DNA of 64,000 nucleotides from Priestia iocasae (lineage in GTDB: Bacteria; Bacillota; Bacilli; Bacillales; Bacillaceae_H). Shown here piece after piece: positions 1 to 8,307 of the stretch. The notes below the pieces were generated by a model. That model was not told the origin of the DNA. It made no database searches and saw only the letters and a list, made by a program, of their open reading frames with translations. How positions within the stretch are numbered: the first letter of the stretch is position 1; every line of letters starts with the position of its first letter. The translations under genes were made by a program, and so were the position numbers. Location of the stretch: contig NZ_JAFBFC010000001.1 in the NCBI RefSeq assembly GCF_016909075.1, positions 124,001 to 188,000 of the forward strand, written 5' to 3'.

Positions 1-193
1 GTGATGTCTCATCCATTTTTTTATACGGTTTTGTGCTTTTTTTTATTATTTAAATATCTTCTTCACAAATAGTGAAAAAGGAAATAAAGCACGTGTAATA
101 GATAGATTTATAGGTTAGAAAGCTTATAAATATCACGCAAAAAGAGCTTATATATAGATATGGATATTTTTTGAACAATTGCAGTTCGTGTCC
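1..193. other. Intergenic region upstream of sdh, no gene seen
   Basis: AT-rich sequence before the sdh promoter. I see no open frame with a ribosome binding site and no clear terminator. It probably separates sdhCAB from an upstream gene outside the window. Confidence 0.5.
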
Positions 194-222
194 TTGACGG
201 TCTTTCTCTATAGGAGTAAAAT
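194..222 (+). promoter_or_regulatory. Sigma-A promoter of sdhCAB
   Basis: TTGACG at 194-199, a 17-bp spacer and TAAAAT at 217-222, about 130 bp before the sdhC start. The remaining distance leaves a 5' leader of roughly 125 nt. Confidence 0.7.
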
Positions 223-354
223 GAATTTGTCACATACTTTCGAAAAATGCAAGGGTTTTCATTTTTGATCTTGTATAACAATCTATCAAGCTGGACCGGG
301 AGTTACAATGATTTTCACAAAGTCTTTTCATTTTATCAAGGGGGGTATACAAAC

Positions 355-963
355 ATGGCGGCAAACAGAGAATTTCAATACCGCAAATTACATTCGTTAT
401 TAGGTGTTATTCCAGTAGGAATCTTTCTTGTTCAGCACTTAGTAGTGAACCACTTTGCGACAAAAGGGGAAGAAGCTTTTAACCAAGCGGCTCACTTTAT
501 GGAGAGCTTGCCTTTTCGCTACGCATTAGAAATCTTCATTATTTTCCTACCAATTTTATTTCATGCAGTCTATGGTCTTTATATTGCTTTTACAGCTAAA
601 AACAATGTGAATAACTATGGTTACTTACGCAATTGGATGTTTGTATTACAGCGTGTGTCAGGTGTAATTACATTAATTTTCATTACTTGGCACGTATGGG
701 AAACGAGAATTCAAGCAGCACTCGGTGAACCTGTGAACTTCCAAATGATGGAGAATATTTTAAGTAATCCATTCATGTTAGGATTTTACATTGTTGGTGT
801 CGTATCAACTATTTTCCACTTTGCGAATGGTTTATGGTCATTCGGAGTAAGTTGGGGATTAACGGTAACTCCTCGTTCTCAAAAGATCTCAACTTATGTG
901 ACATTAGCGATTTTCTTCGCGCTTACATTTGTAGGTATTCGCACAATCTTTGCATTTGCTTAA
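355..963 (+). CDS. sdhC: Succinate dehydrogenase cytochrome b558 subunit
   Basis: This is the membrane anchor of succinate:menaquinone reductase (complex II), binding heme b and passing electrons from SdhB to menaquinone. The 202-residue product matches the usual Bacillus SdhC length and has five hydrophobic segments. Histidines in the first segment (LVQHLVV) and later ones (FHAVYG, TWHVWET, IFHFANG) are plausible heme ligands. The frame is open upstream to 247, but I chose ATG 355 because AAGGGGGG lies just before it and the protein then begins MAANREFQYRKLHS, as in the family. First gene of sdhCAB. Confidence 0.95.
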   Translation: MAANREFQYRKLHSLLGVIPVGIFLVQHLVVNHFATKGEEAFNQAAHFMESLPFRYALEIFIIFLPILFHAVYGLYIAFTAKNNVNNYGYLRNWMFVLQRVSGVITLIFITWHVWETRIQAALGEPVNFQMMENILSNPFMLGFYIVGVVSTIFHFANGLWSFGVSWGLTVTPRSQKISTYVTLAIFFALTFVGIRTIFAFA

Positions 964-994
964 TTTAAATTCGTTTTAAAGGAGTGGGGTTACG

Positions 995-2785
995 ATGAGT
1001 CAAGGGAGAGTAATCGTAGTCGGTGGTGGCTTAGCTGGTTTAATGGCCACTATTAAAATAGCTGAAGCCGGAAAGCAAGTAGATTTATTTTCATTAGTTC
1101 CAGTAAAAAGATCTCACTCAGTTTGTGCTCAAGGTGGCATAAACGGAGCGGTTAACACAAAAGGTGAAGGTGACTCTCCATGGGAGCACTTTGATGATAC
1201 AGTCTATGGAGGAGATTTCTTAGCAAACCAACCTCCTGTTAAGGCAATGTGTGAAGCAGCACCTGGTATTATTCATTTACTAGACCGTATGGGTGTTATG
1301 TTTAATAGAACACCAGAAGGATTACTAGATTTCCGTCGCTTTGGTGGAACGCAGCATCACCGTACAGCATTTGCTGGTGCAACAACCGGTCAACAGTTAT
1401 TATACGCATTAGATGAGCAAGTACGTCGCTATGAAGTAGCCGGGCTTGTAACGAAGTACGAAGGATGGGAGTTCCTAGGCGCAGTTATTGATGATGATCG
1501 TATCTGTCGTGGGATTACAGGGCAAGACTTAACAACGATGGAAATCAAGACATTCCCAGCAGATGCAGTTATTATGGCAACTGGTGGACCTGGTATTATC
1601 TTTGGAAAGTCGACAAACTCTGTAATCAACACAGGATCAGCAGCATCGATTGTTTATCAACAAGGAGCGTACTATTCAAATGCTGAGTTCATTCAGATTC
1701 ATCCAACAGCGATTCCTGGAGACGACAAGCTTCGTTTAATGAGTGAATCAGCTCGTGGTGAAGGTGGACGTGTTTGGACATACAAAGACGGTAAACCTTG
1801 GTATTTCTTAGAAGAGAAGTATCCTGCATATGGGAACTTAGTACCTCGTGATATTGCAACTCGTGAAATTTTTGATGTTTGTGTGTCTCAAAAACTAGGT
1901 ATTAATGGTGAAAACATGGTTTACCTAGATTTATCACATAAAGATCCGAAAGAGCTAGATATTAAGCTTGGCGGTATTATCGAAATCTATGAAAAGTTCA
2001 TGGGTGATGATCCTCGTAAAGTACCAATGAAAATTTTCCCAGCTGTTCACTATTCAATGGGTGGATTATGGGTTGACTATGATCAGATGACCAACATACC
2101 TGGCTTGTTTGCAGCTGGTGAGTGTGATTATTCACAGCACGGTGCAAACCGTCTAGGAGCAAACTCATTGCTATCGGCCATTTATGGTGGAATGGTTGCT
2201 GGTCCAAAAGCAGTTGAATATATGAGCGGTCTAGAAAAGAGTGCAGACTCTTTACCATCTAGTCTCTATGAGCGTCATGTAAAAGAAGAAGAAGGCAAAT
2301 GGAATCGCATTATGTCAATGGACGGAAAAGAAAATGCGTATCTTCTACACAAAGAGCTTGGTGAATGGATGACGGATAACGTAACAGTGGTTCGTTACAA
2401 CGACAAGCTATTACAAACAGATGAGAAAATTCAAGAGCTAATTGAGCGTTTTGATAACATTAACATTAACGATACGGCAAAATGGAGTAACCAAGGGGCA
2501 GCATTCACTCGTCAATTGCAAAATATGCTACAGCTTTCTCGCGTTGTTACACTAGGTGCCTATAACCGTAATGAAAGCCGTGGAGCACACTATAAGCCTG
2601 AATTCCCAGATCGTAATGATGAAGAGTTCTTAAAAACAACAATGGCGAAGTTTGTAGATTCAAAATCTGCTCCAGCATTTCATTATGAAGAGGTAGATGT
2701 ATCATTAATTAAACCTCGTAAGCGTGATTATACGAAGAAAAAAGCGGACAAAGGTGCGAAAAAACAAGAAGAGGGGGTTCGTTAA
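995..2785 (+). CDS. sdhA: Succinate dehydrogenase flavoprotein subunit
   Basis: Catalytic subunit that oxidises succinate to fumarate in the TCA cycle, on the cytoplasmic face of the membrane. Residues 7-17 form the GGGLAGL dinucleotide-binding motif. His41 in KRSHSVCAQGG is the expected covalent FAD attachment residue, and the HRTAFAG and RGEGGR segments belong to the active site. The 596 residues run slightly longer than B. subtilis SdhA because of a lysine-rich C-terminal tail. AAAGGAGTGGGG precedes the ATG. It lies 31 nt after sdhC and 3 nt before sdhB, so the three are one operon. Confidence 0.97.
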   Translation: MSQGRVIVVGGGLAGLMATIKIAEAGKQVDLFSLVPVKRSHSVCAQGGINGAVNTKGEGDSPWEHFDDTVYGGDFLANQPPVKAMCEAAPGIIHLLDRMGVMFNRTPEGLLDFRRFGGTQHHRTAFAGATTGQQLLYALDEQVRRYEVAGLVTKYEGWEFLGAVIDDDRICRGITGQDLTTMEIKTFPADAVIMATGGPGIIFGKSTNSVINTGSAASIVYQQGAYYSNAEFIQIHPTAIPGDDKLRLMSESARGEGGRVWTYKDGKPWYFLEEKYPAYGNLVPRDIATREIFDVCVSQKLGINGENMVYLDLSHKDPKELDIKLGGIIEIYEKFMGDDPRKVPMKIFPAVHYSMGGLWVDYDQMTNIPGLFAAGECDYSQHGANRLGANSLLSAIYGGMVAGPKAVEYMSGLEKSADSLPSSLYERHVKEEEGKWNRIMSMDGKENAYLLHKELGEWMTDNVTVVRYNDKLLQTDEKIQELIERFDNININDTAKWSNQGAAFTRQLQNMLQLSRVVTLGAYNRNESRGAHYKPEFPDRNDEEFLKTTMAKFVDSKSAPAFHYEEVDVSLIKPRKRDYTKKKADKGAKKQEEGVR

Positions 2786-2788
2786 TCG

Positions 2789-3550
2789 ATGAGTGAAAAC
2801 AAAACAGTTAAGTTTATCATAACTCGTCAAGATTCACCGGACACTGCTCCATACACACAAGAGTTTGAAATTCCATATCGTCCGAATATGAACGTCATCT
2901 CAGCATTAATGGAGATTCGACGCAATCCCGTGGATGCACATGGAAATGAAACAACCCCAATTAATTGGGATATGAACTGTCTAGAGGAAGTATGTGGCGC
3001 ATGTTCAATGGTCATCAACGGAAAGCCTCGTCAATCTTGTACAGCTTTAGTTGATAAACTTGAGCAACCGATTCGCTTACAGCCAATGAAAACATTCCCG
3101 GTCGTACGCGATTTACAAGTTGATCGTAGCCGTATGTTTGATTCATTGAAAAAAGTAAAAGCATGGATTCCGATCGATGGAACATATGATTTAGGACCAG
3201 GTCCACGTATGCCAGAAAAGAAGCGTCAATGGGCGTACGAATTATCAAAATGTATGACATGTGGTGTATGTTTGGAGTCATGTCCAAACGTAAACAGCAA
3301 GTCAAACTTTATCGGGCCAGCACCATTATCGCAAGTGCGTTTATTTAATGCTCATCCAACAGGTGCCTTAAATAAAGGTGAGCGTCTAAATGCAATCATG
3401 GATGATGGCGGCTTAGCAAACTGTGGTAACTCTCAAAACTGTGTTCAATCATGTCCAAAAGGTATTCCTTTAACAACATCGATTGCTGCGTTAAATAGAG
3501 ATACAACCATTCAAGCATTCCGTAACTTCTTTGGAAGCGATCAAGTATAA
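2789..3550 (+). CDS. sdhB: Succinate dehydrogenase iron-sulfur subunit
   Basis: Carries electrons from the SdhA flavin to the SdhC heme and quinone site. The N-terminal ferredoxin domain has the 2Fe-2S cysteines in CLEEVCGACS and the later QSC. The C-terminal part has the CMTCGVCLESCPN and CGNSQNCVQSCPKG clusters for the remaining Fe-S centres. At 253 residues it has the family length. It starts 3 nt after the sdhA stop, with the GAGGGGG ribosome binding site inside the sdhA end, which suggests translational coupling. A strong terminator follows. Confidence 0.97.
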   Translation: MSENKTVKFIITRQDSPDTAPYTQEFEIPYRPNMNVISALMEIRRNPVDAHGNETTPINWDMNCLEEVCGACSMVINGKPRQSCTALVDKLEQPIRLQPMKTFPVVRDLQVDRSRMFDSLKKVKAWIPIDGTYDLGPGPRMPEKKRQWAYELSKCMTCGVCLESCPNVNSKSNFIGPAPLSQVRLFNAHPTGALNKGERLNAIMDDGGLANCGNSQNCVQSCPKGIPLTTSIAALNRDTTIQAFRNFFGSDQV

Positions 3551-3570
3551 GTCATTTTATTACGGATTAA

Positions 3571-3606
3571 TAAAACCCCTTTATGTGAATCATAAAGGGG
3601 TTTTTC
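3571..3606 (+). terminator. Rho-independent terminator of sdhCAB
   Basis: Stem AAAACCCCTTTATG / CATAAAGGGGTTTT with a TGAAT loop and a T tract. Confidence 0.9.
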
Positions 3607-3745
3607 TAAACTTACGCGTTCTGCCATTTTGATAATTTGCTTTGCAAACATTTAAAGAGGTTTGAGAAGTTTAGATAAACAGATGTCGTCTATATAAAGA
3701 ATCGAACAATAATGGTAATTTTACATATACATAGGGGGATGGAAG

Positions 3746-4210
3746 ATGAAGCAAGCTTCATACATTCAAGACTTTGCACAATGGAAAGAAGGGTTTTCAT
3801 TTAATCATAAAATAAAGGTGCGCTTTTCAGAGACGGATATGTTTGGTCATTTAAATAATACAATTCCGTTTGTCTATTTTGAAGAAGCAAGAATTGAATA
3901 CTTCAAACACCTTGGATTTATGCAAACGTGGACACATCCAACCTCGGACAGTATTCCTGTTGTGGCAGACTTACAATGCGATTTTTGGAAGCAAGTCTTT
4001 TTCGGGGATTCATTTCAGCTTTATGTGAAAGCAGAAAACATTGGAACGTCTTCAGTAGATTTACATTACATGGCCATTAATCAGGATGGTGAAGTATGCT
4101 TTGTAGGACGAGGGACGATGGTTCAAATTTTAAAGAAAACAGGAAAAGGACATCCTTGGTCTGACGCACAAAAAGAGTTATTAACAAATAAAACAGAAGT
4201 TTGTAAATAA
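3746..4210 (+). CDS. ysmA: Hotdog-fold acyl-CoA thioesterase (YsmA-like)
   Basis: Predicted cytoplasmic thioesterase of the 4-hydroxybenzoyl-CoA/YbgC type, hydrolysing an acyl-CoA of unknown identity. The signature is SETDMFGHLNN followed by FEEARIEYF: Asp31 and His35 occupy the family's catalytic loop, and the long helix of the hotdog fold follows. It is 154 residues long, with GGGGGATGG before the ATG. The position between sdhB and gerE is the same as ysmA in B. subtilis, which supports the name. The physiological substrate is not evident. Confidence 0.8.
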   Translation: MKQASYIQDFAQWKEGFSFNHKIKVRFSETDMFGHLNNTIPFVYFEEARIEYFKHLGFMQTWTHPTSDSIPVVADLQCDFWKQVFFGDSFQLYVKAENIGTSSVDLHYMAINQDGEVCFVGRGTMVQILKKTGKGHPWSDAQKELLTNKTEVCK

Positions 4211-4227
4211 AAAGTTTTGGAATTAGT

Positions 4228-4256
4228 AACCGCCTTTAGCCTTTGCACATAAGATA
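4228..4256 (+). promoter_or_regulatory. Sigma-K-type promoter of gerE
   Basis: AC at 4229-4230, a 17-bp spacer, and CATAAGATA at 4248-4256, an exact fit to the -10 form CATANNNTA. It ends 60 bp before the gerE start. B. subtilis gerE is known to be sigma-K dependent, so the match is expected. Confidence 0.65.
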
Positions 4257-4316
4257 TGGTGACTAACTTTACACCCATCCGATAGTTCAACTCAGGATCA
4301 GGCAAGGAGGGTTACA

Positions 4317-4541
4317 TTGAAGGAGAAAGAGTTTCAACCAAAGCCATTACTTACTAAAAGAGAACGAGAAGTATTTGAACTTTTAGTACAAGACAAAACA
4401 ACAAAAGAAATTGCAAGTGAACTATTTATCAGTGAAAAAACAGTTCGAAATCACATTTCAAATGCAATGCAAAAGCTTGGAGTCAAGGGGCGTTCGCAAG
4501 CGGTGGTAGAGCTCCTTCGTATGGGGGAACTTGAGCTATAA
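4317..4541 (+). CDS. gerE: Spore coat transcription regulator GerE
   Basis: A 74-residue LuxR-type helix-turn-helix protein acting late in the mother cell with sigma-K to control coat genes. The whole product is one HTH domain, [12 protein letters not shown]...[18 protein letters not shown], and it looks nearly identical to B. subtilis GerE at the same length. It starts with TTG, set by AAGGAGGG 6 nt upstream. It is followed after 11 nt by copy 1 of the dispersed hairpin family, and marks the left edge of the accessory block. Confidence 0.95.
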   Translation: MKEKEFQPKPLLTKREREVFELLVQDKTTKEIASELFISEKTVRNHISNAMQKLGVKGRSQAVVELLRMGELEL

Positions 4542-4552
4542 GCATACCTGTT

Positions 4553-4598
4553 GCCGACTTTTCTTAATGAGAGATCATTGGGAGGAGTCGGTTATTTA
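4553..4598 (+). repeat. Dispersed hairpin, copy 1 (after gerE)
   Basis: The stem opens with GCCGACTTTTCTT and closes with GGGAGGAGTCGGT. An inner AATGA/TCATT helix carries a GAGA loop, and TATTTA follows. Many G:T pairs keep the stem continuous. It probably ends the gerE transcript. Copy 2 at 8091 matches 42 of 46 positions. Confidence 0.7.
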
Positions 4599-4872
4599 TG
4601 TTCATCGAATAGCATTTTATTGGAATATCTGTAATTTATATAGCAACCATTCTGCCTACAAGTTTAATAGGTTATTTTCTAATTTATCGCCCTTTTCTGT
4701 AAGCGATTTAACTAAAAATAAAACATCGAACTCCCTGTTGGATATAAATCTTCTTTTCTTCGTTTTACTCACTTATGTCTCAGACTCTTTTCGTAGAAAT
4801 TGAAGACACAAATCAATCTTTCTATTAAATAAGAAGTTAGTCTTTATAAATAGCATTCCTAGTCAATATAGA

Positions 4873-4893
4873 GTGTATGAACCTTTCATACAC
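4873..4893. promoter_or_regulatory. Perfect inverted repeat GTGTATGA-N5-TCATACAC
   Basis: Eight-base arms (4873-4880 and 4886-4893) with a 5-bp spacer, 140 bp upstream of the GNAT start. There is no T tract, so it is more like an operator than a terminator. The binding protein is unknown. Confidence 0.4.
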
Positions 4894-4955
4894 ACTTGCA
4901 TAATGAAGTTACCATACATGTGTTTATTACTGATTGTTCTCAAAGAAATAGAAAA

Positions 4956-4990
4956 AGTCTAGTCCAGTCCAGTACAGTATAGTACAGTAG
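4956..4990 (+). repeat. Seven tandem AGTNN pentamers
   Basis: Consecutive 5-mers AGTCT, AGTCC, AGTCC, AGTAC, AGTAT, AGTAC, AGTAG, ending about 30 bp before the GNAT ribosome binding site. Copy-number slippage would change leader length without touching the reading frame. Confidence 0.75.
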
Positions 4991-5033
4991 TTTTAACGAA
5001 GGTGACTAGATGATGTACAAAGGAGAATGCATA

Positions 5034-5906
5034 GTGGCCACATGTAACCAATCAATATTAGATTTGGTTCAATTTAATAAATGTGATGTTAAGGGTTTAA
5101 TTGAGCTATCAGCGTCAGTTGGGTGGGATTATGATGAGCATGAAGTTGGAACGGTCTTATCTTCTGGTAAAATATTTGGACATAAAAATGAGCAAGGAGC
5201 TATTGTTTCTAGTGCTGCAATAGTTCCTTATGATGCTAAGTTAGCTTCAATTGGGATGGTAATCGTTCATAAAGAATATAGAGGAAGAGGGTTAGGAAAA
5301 GAGGTGACGCAAAAGTGCATAGACTCTGTGTCACATCAGACTTCAATCATGTTAATTTCTACTGAAGAAGGAAAGCATCTTTATGAAAAAATGGGCTTTA
5401 TCGCAGTTAATTATGTTCATAAGTTTCTCTGTGATAGTTATTTATTCAATCAACCACTATATCAGCGTGAGGATATGATTATCGAAGTGTTTAATAATCA
5501 AGACTTTAACGACATTTTACAGTTAGATGCAGCTGCATTCGGAGATAAAAGAAGCACGTTCCTCCGAAATAGAATCAATCAGTCAGAAAAGTGCTTGGTC
5601 ATGAGAGACAAAAAGGGAAATATAATCGGTTATGGAATGTCTATTCTAGGTCCCATTAACTTAGTTTTAGGTCCTATTGTCGCCCCCAATGCTAAAACAG
5701 CTGCTTTACTAGTTAATTGGTTAACTTCTGGGCATCAAGGTAAATTGAGAATCGATGTGCCATCAGACAATGAACCATTTATGTCACTTTTAACGCAAAG
5801 AGGATTTAAACAAGTTAGTCAACCTCCAATCATGGTGACTCATTCGGTTAGTATGCCATCTAGAAACGGTACGTTATTTGGTATTGCTGCTCAAGTCTTT
5901 GGTTAA
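5034..5906 (+). CDS. Tandem GNAT-family N-acetyltransferase
   Basis: Predicted cytoplasmic acetyl-CoA-dependent transferase with an unknown acceptor. The N-terminal half (about residues 10-130) is a clear GNAT fold: the acetyl-CoA loop is EYRGRGLGKEV, followed by STEEGKHLYEKMGF. The second half (about 140-285) looks like a degenerate second GNAT domain ending LLTQRGFKQVSQPPIMV. I chose GTG 5034 because AAAGGAG lies 8 nt upstream, giving 290 residues. ATG codons at 5010 and 5013 are possible alternatives with a weaker site. It stands alone in the accessory block after an AGTNN repeat array. Confidence 0.75.
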   Translation: MATCNQSILDLVQFNKCDVKGLIELSASVGWDYDEHEVGTVLSSGKIFGHKNEQGAIVSSAAIVPYDAKLASIGMVIVHKEYRGRGLGKEVTQKCIDSVSHQTSIMLISTEEGKHLYEKMGFIAVNYVHKFLCDSYLFNQPLYQREDMIIEVFNNQDFNDILQLDAAAFGDKRSTFLRNRINQSEKCLVMRDKKGNIIGYGMSILGPINLVLGPIVAPNAKTAALLVNWLTSGHQGKLRIDVPSDNEPFMSLLTQRGFKQVSQPPIMVTHSVSMPSRNGTLFGIAAQVFG

Positions 5907-6211
5907 AAATGCGGTATGTAAAAAGGTAAAGAAAGACTTTAGGTTTGTCAAAATAAACGGCAATGTAGACTAGGTGTTATCTCTCTAATGATAGTTATCT
6001 TAAGATCTTTTTCCTCTACTTTTTCAACACATTCTTAAATGGTGTCCATTAATCTACATATCTTTCCTTTTTGATTATTGAATAGACATTAGTCAGAAAT
6101 TATACTTCTATTATATAGTAAATCAACACATTGTTTATTATTTTAGTTAAAGCGTGACGAAAGTAAGAATAAATGATGGCTGTGGCTATATTTATTGAAG
6201 GAGGAACAGTA
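5907..6211. other. Intergenic interval with ABC-operon promoter
   Basis: No gene is seen. The only clear element is the promoter at 6078-6106. No terminator with a convincing stem follows the GNAT gene. Confidence 0.5.
6078..6106 (+). promoter_or_regulatory. Sigma-A promoter of the ABC exporter operon
   Basis: TTGAAT at 6078-6083, a 17-bp spacer, TATACT at 6101-6106, about 105 bp before the ATPase start. Confidence 0.6.
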
Positions 6212-6943
6212 ATGGATATTCAAGTCTCACATGTTAGTAAAAGCTTTAATCAAAAGCAAGTTATAAAAGATATTACACTTACAATCCCAACAGGAGAAAT
6301 TTGTTGTTTGTTAGGCCCTTCTGGTTCTGGCAAAACAACACTAATTCGCTTGATGATTGGTGCCATTACTGCTGATGAAGGAACGATTCAATTCGAAGAT
6401 GTACAGATGCCAAATATGAGCATGTTAAAAAAGATAGGATTTATGCCGCAAAATGATGCGTTATACGACGATCTATCTGGCGAAGCGAATTTGTATTTTT
6501 TTGGAGGACTTTATGGTATTGATAAACGCGAATTGAAAAATCGTATCAATGAAGTACTAGCCATAGTTGATTTAACAGACCATCGAAAGAAATTAGTAAA
6601 GCATTTTTCTGGAGGCATGAAAAAGCGACTGTCTCTGGCAGCTTCCATTTTGCATTCTCCTAAAATCTTATTTTTAGACGAGCCGACAGTAGGAATTGAT
6701 CCTGTGTTACGCCGTACGATATGGGCCCAATTTGAAGTCATTAAAAATTCTGGAACTACCATTATTGTTTCTACGCATGTGATGGATGAAGTAACAGAAT
6801 GTGACAAAGCAGCACTCATTTATAACGGTTCTTTAATTGAATATGATACGGTTACAAATCTACTTGATAAAACGGAAAACGGACGAGTCGAGGAATTATT
6901 TTTCATTGCTTCAAGTGAACCAAAAGGTGGTGTCGTACGATGA
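6212..6943 (+). CDS. ABC transporter ATP-binding protein
   Basis: Nucleotide-binding subunit of an ABC-2-type exporter. Walker A is GPSGSGKT, the signature is HFSGGMKKRLSLA, and Walker B is ILFLDEPTVGIDP, with the H-loop in VSTHVMDE. The 243-residue length is that of drug or bacitracin-type exporter ATPases. The frame is open from 6173, but AAGGAGGAA at 6198-6206 points to ATG 6212. The stop overlaps the permease start by 4 nt (ATGA), so the two are translationally coupled. The substrate cannot be told from sequence. Confidence 0.9.
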   Translation: MDIQVSHVSKSFNQKQVIKDITLTIPTGEICCLLGPSGSGKTTLIRLMIGAITADEGTIQFEDVQMPNMSMLKKIGFMPQNDALYDDLSGEANLYFFGGLYGIDKRELKNRINEVLAIVDLTDHRKKLVKHFSGGMKKRLSLAASILHSPKILFLDEPTVGIDPVLRRTIWAQFEVIKNSGTTIIVSTHVMDEVTECDKAALIYNGSLIEYDTVTNLLDKTENGRVEELFFIASSEPKGGVVR

Positions 6944-7968
6944 TTCATTTAGCCAAACGCGTCATCCTTCAAACAATAAATGACAAACGAAGTGTTATGA
7001 TGATTTTAGTTGCGCCACTATTAATTTTGACGTTGATTTATTTTCTATTAGGTAATTCAGATTATGTGCCGACAGTAGGAGTTGATAAAAGTGCCCTTTC
7101 TAACCCTCTCGTAACGGCTTTGGAAGAACAAGATTTACATGTTAGAGGCATCACAAAGGATGAAGATCAAGATGCAACAGAATACTTGAAAGATCATCAT
7201 GATGTAGATGCTATTCTTACCTTGTCACAAAGCTCTGGTATGAATATTACCATGTATGAGCCCTCCACTAAAGGGGCGAAGGCAGCTAGTGAGATTCAAG
7301 CAGCGATGGCTTCCTTAAACCCATCGGCAAAGATAGAGATGTCCTACGTTTATGGAACACAAGAACAGTCAAGCTTTGATTCACTTGGCTATGTGTTTCT
7401 GGCTTTATTCTCGTTTTTCTTAGTGTTTATCATTTCGGGAATGGCACTTGTAAGAGAGAGAAGTGGTGGTACATTAGAACGGTTATTAATGACACCAATT
7501 AAGCGAGGCGAGGTCATCCTTGGTTATACGTTAGGATATGGCGTGTTTGCAATCATTCAAGCAATTCTCGTTGTTCTGTATGCTATATTTGTTTTGCAAT
7601 TAAGCTCTGCTGGAAACATTGGATGGATTTTGCTTACGATGGTTTTATTAGCTGTGACAGCTGTTTCATTTGGTGCTACCATTTCAATTTTTGCTAGTTC
7701 AGAACTTCAAGTTGTACAAATGATTCCATTTACGATTATTCCACAAGTGTTTTTTTCAGGTTTAATTCCTTTAGACTTAATTCCTTATCATCTAGGAAAT
7801 CTAAGCTACATTATGCCTATCTATTATGGAGCAGCAGCCATTAAAGGCGTGATGGTTTATGGTGATGGCTTCTTTCAGATTTGGGGTTATCTTCTTGGGT
7901 TAGTTATCTATACATGTCTGTTATACTTAGTGAACTCACAAGCGTTGAAGAAATTTAGGAAAATTTAG
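6940..7968 (+). CDS. ABC-2-type transporter permease
   Basis: Membrane partner of the preceding ATPase. It has one N-terminal membrane segment (about residues 13-38), a large extracytoplasmic domain (about 40-145), and five further membrane segments in the C-terminal half, the ABC2_membrane arrangement. RERSGGTLERLLMTP is the typical coupling segment after the second helix. At 342 residues it fits YhfB/YdhF-type exporters. A drug or stress-compound efflux role is inferred. Hairpin copy 2 lies about 120 nt downstream. Confidence 0.88.
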   Translation: MIHLAKRVILQTINDKRSVMMILVAPLLILTLIYFLLGNSDYVPTVGVDKSALSNPLVTALEEQDLHVRGITKDEDQDATEYLKDHHDVDAILTLSQSSGMNITMYEPSTKGAKAASEIQAAMASLNPSAKIEMSYVYGTQEQSSFDSLGYVFLALFSFFLVFIISGMALVRERSGGTLERLLMTPIKRGEVILGYTLGYGVFAIIQAILVVLYAIFVLQLSSAGNIGWILLTMVLLAVTAVSFGATISIFASSELQVVQMIPFTIIPQVFFSGLIPLDLIPYHLGNLSYIMPIYYGAAAIKGVMVYGDGFFQIWGYLLGLVIYTCLLYLVNSQALKKFRKI

Positions 7969-8089
7969 CACTGCAAACAATGAACACTTTTCCTATTAGG
8001 ATATGATTCTATCTCTACCTTGATAGTTTTAAAACGAATGAAGCTTCTGCTTATATCTTTGTAGAGGTTACTTGAGCGATAAAAGCATT

Positions 8090-8136
8090 AGCCGACTTTT
8101 CTTAGTGAGAAATCATTGGGAGAAGTCGGCTATTTA
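8090..8136 (+). repeat. Dispersed hairpin, copy 2
   Basis: Outer stem AGCCGACTTTTCTTAGTGA / TCATTGGGAGAAGTCGGCT closed by a GAAA loop, with TATTTA after it. Its four differences from copy 1 are all transitions, and those in the stem keep pairing. Confidence 0.7.
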
Positions 8137-8250
8137 CATTTAACAAACTCATATCTAGTCAGATTTCTTCAAGTTGAGAAGAGAATATCTCTCTAACCTA
8201 GCTCTAGATAGTGAAGAATATTTCAATCAGACACTATCATTAAAAACCAT

Positions 8251-8283
8251 AAACGAGGAAAGAGAAATCTCCTTCCTCGTTTA
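8251..8283. terminator. Bidirectional terminator stem
   Basis: AAACGAGGAA at 8251-8260 pairs with TTCCTCGTTT at 8273-8282, between the convergent permease and phosphatidyltransferase genes. A-rich and T-rich flanks allow termination on both strands. Confidence 0.7.
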
Positions 8284-8307
8284 TTTTCTATCAGCCGTGT
8301 TATTCTT

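Larger units (their letters stand above)
4542..5033. other. Gene-free interval between gerE and the GNAT gene
   Basis: No convincing gene is present. An open frame of 90 codons from 4531 lacks a ribosome binding site and runs through the hairpin. The interval holds hairpin copy 1 (4553-4600), an inverted repeat (4873-4893) and an AGTNN pentamer array (4956-4990). Confidence 0.6.
7969..8307. other. Convergent interval with two hairpins
   Basis: No gene seen. It contains hairpin copy 2 (8090-8136) and a second terminator-like stem (8251-8283) serving the opposite-strand gene. Confidence 0.6.

Noticed and set aside
4531-4803. 90-codon frame after gerE
   Set aside because: No ribosome binding site, overlaps the gerE end, runs through hairpin copy 1 and gives a low-quality composition.
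5010-5033. Upstream ATG starts for the GNAT gene
   Set aside because: Spacing to their ribosome binding site is poorer than for GTG 5034 with AAAGGAG; not excluded.
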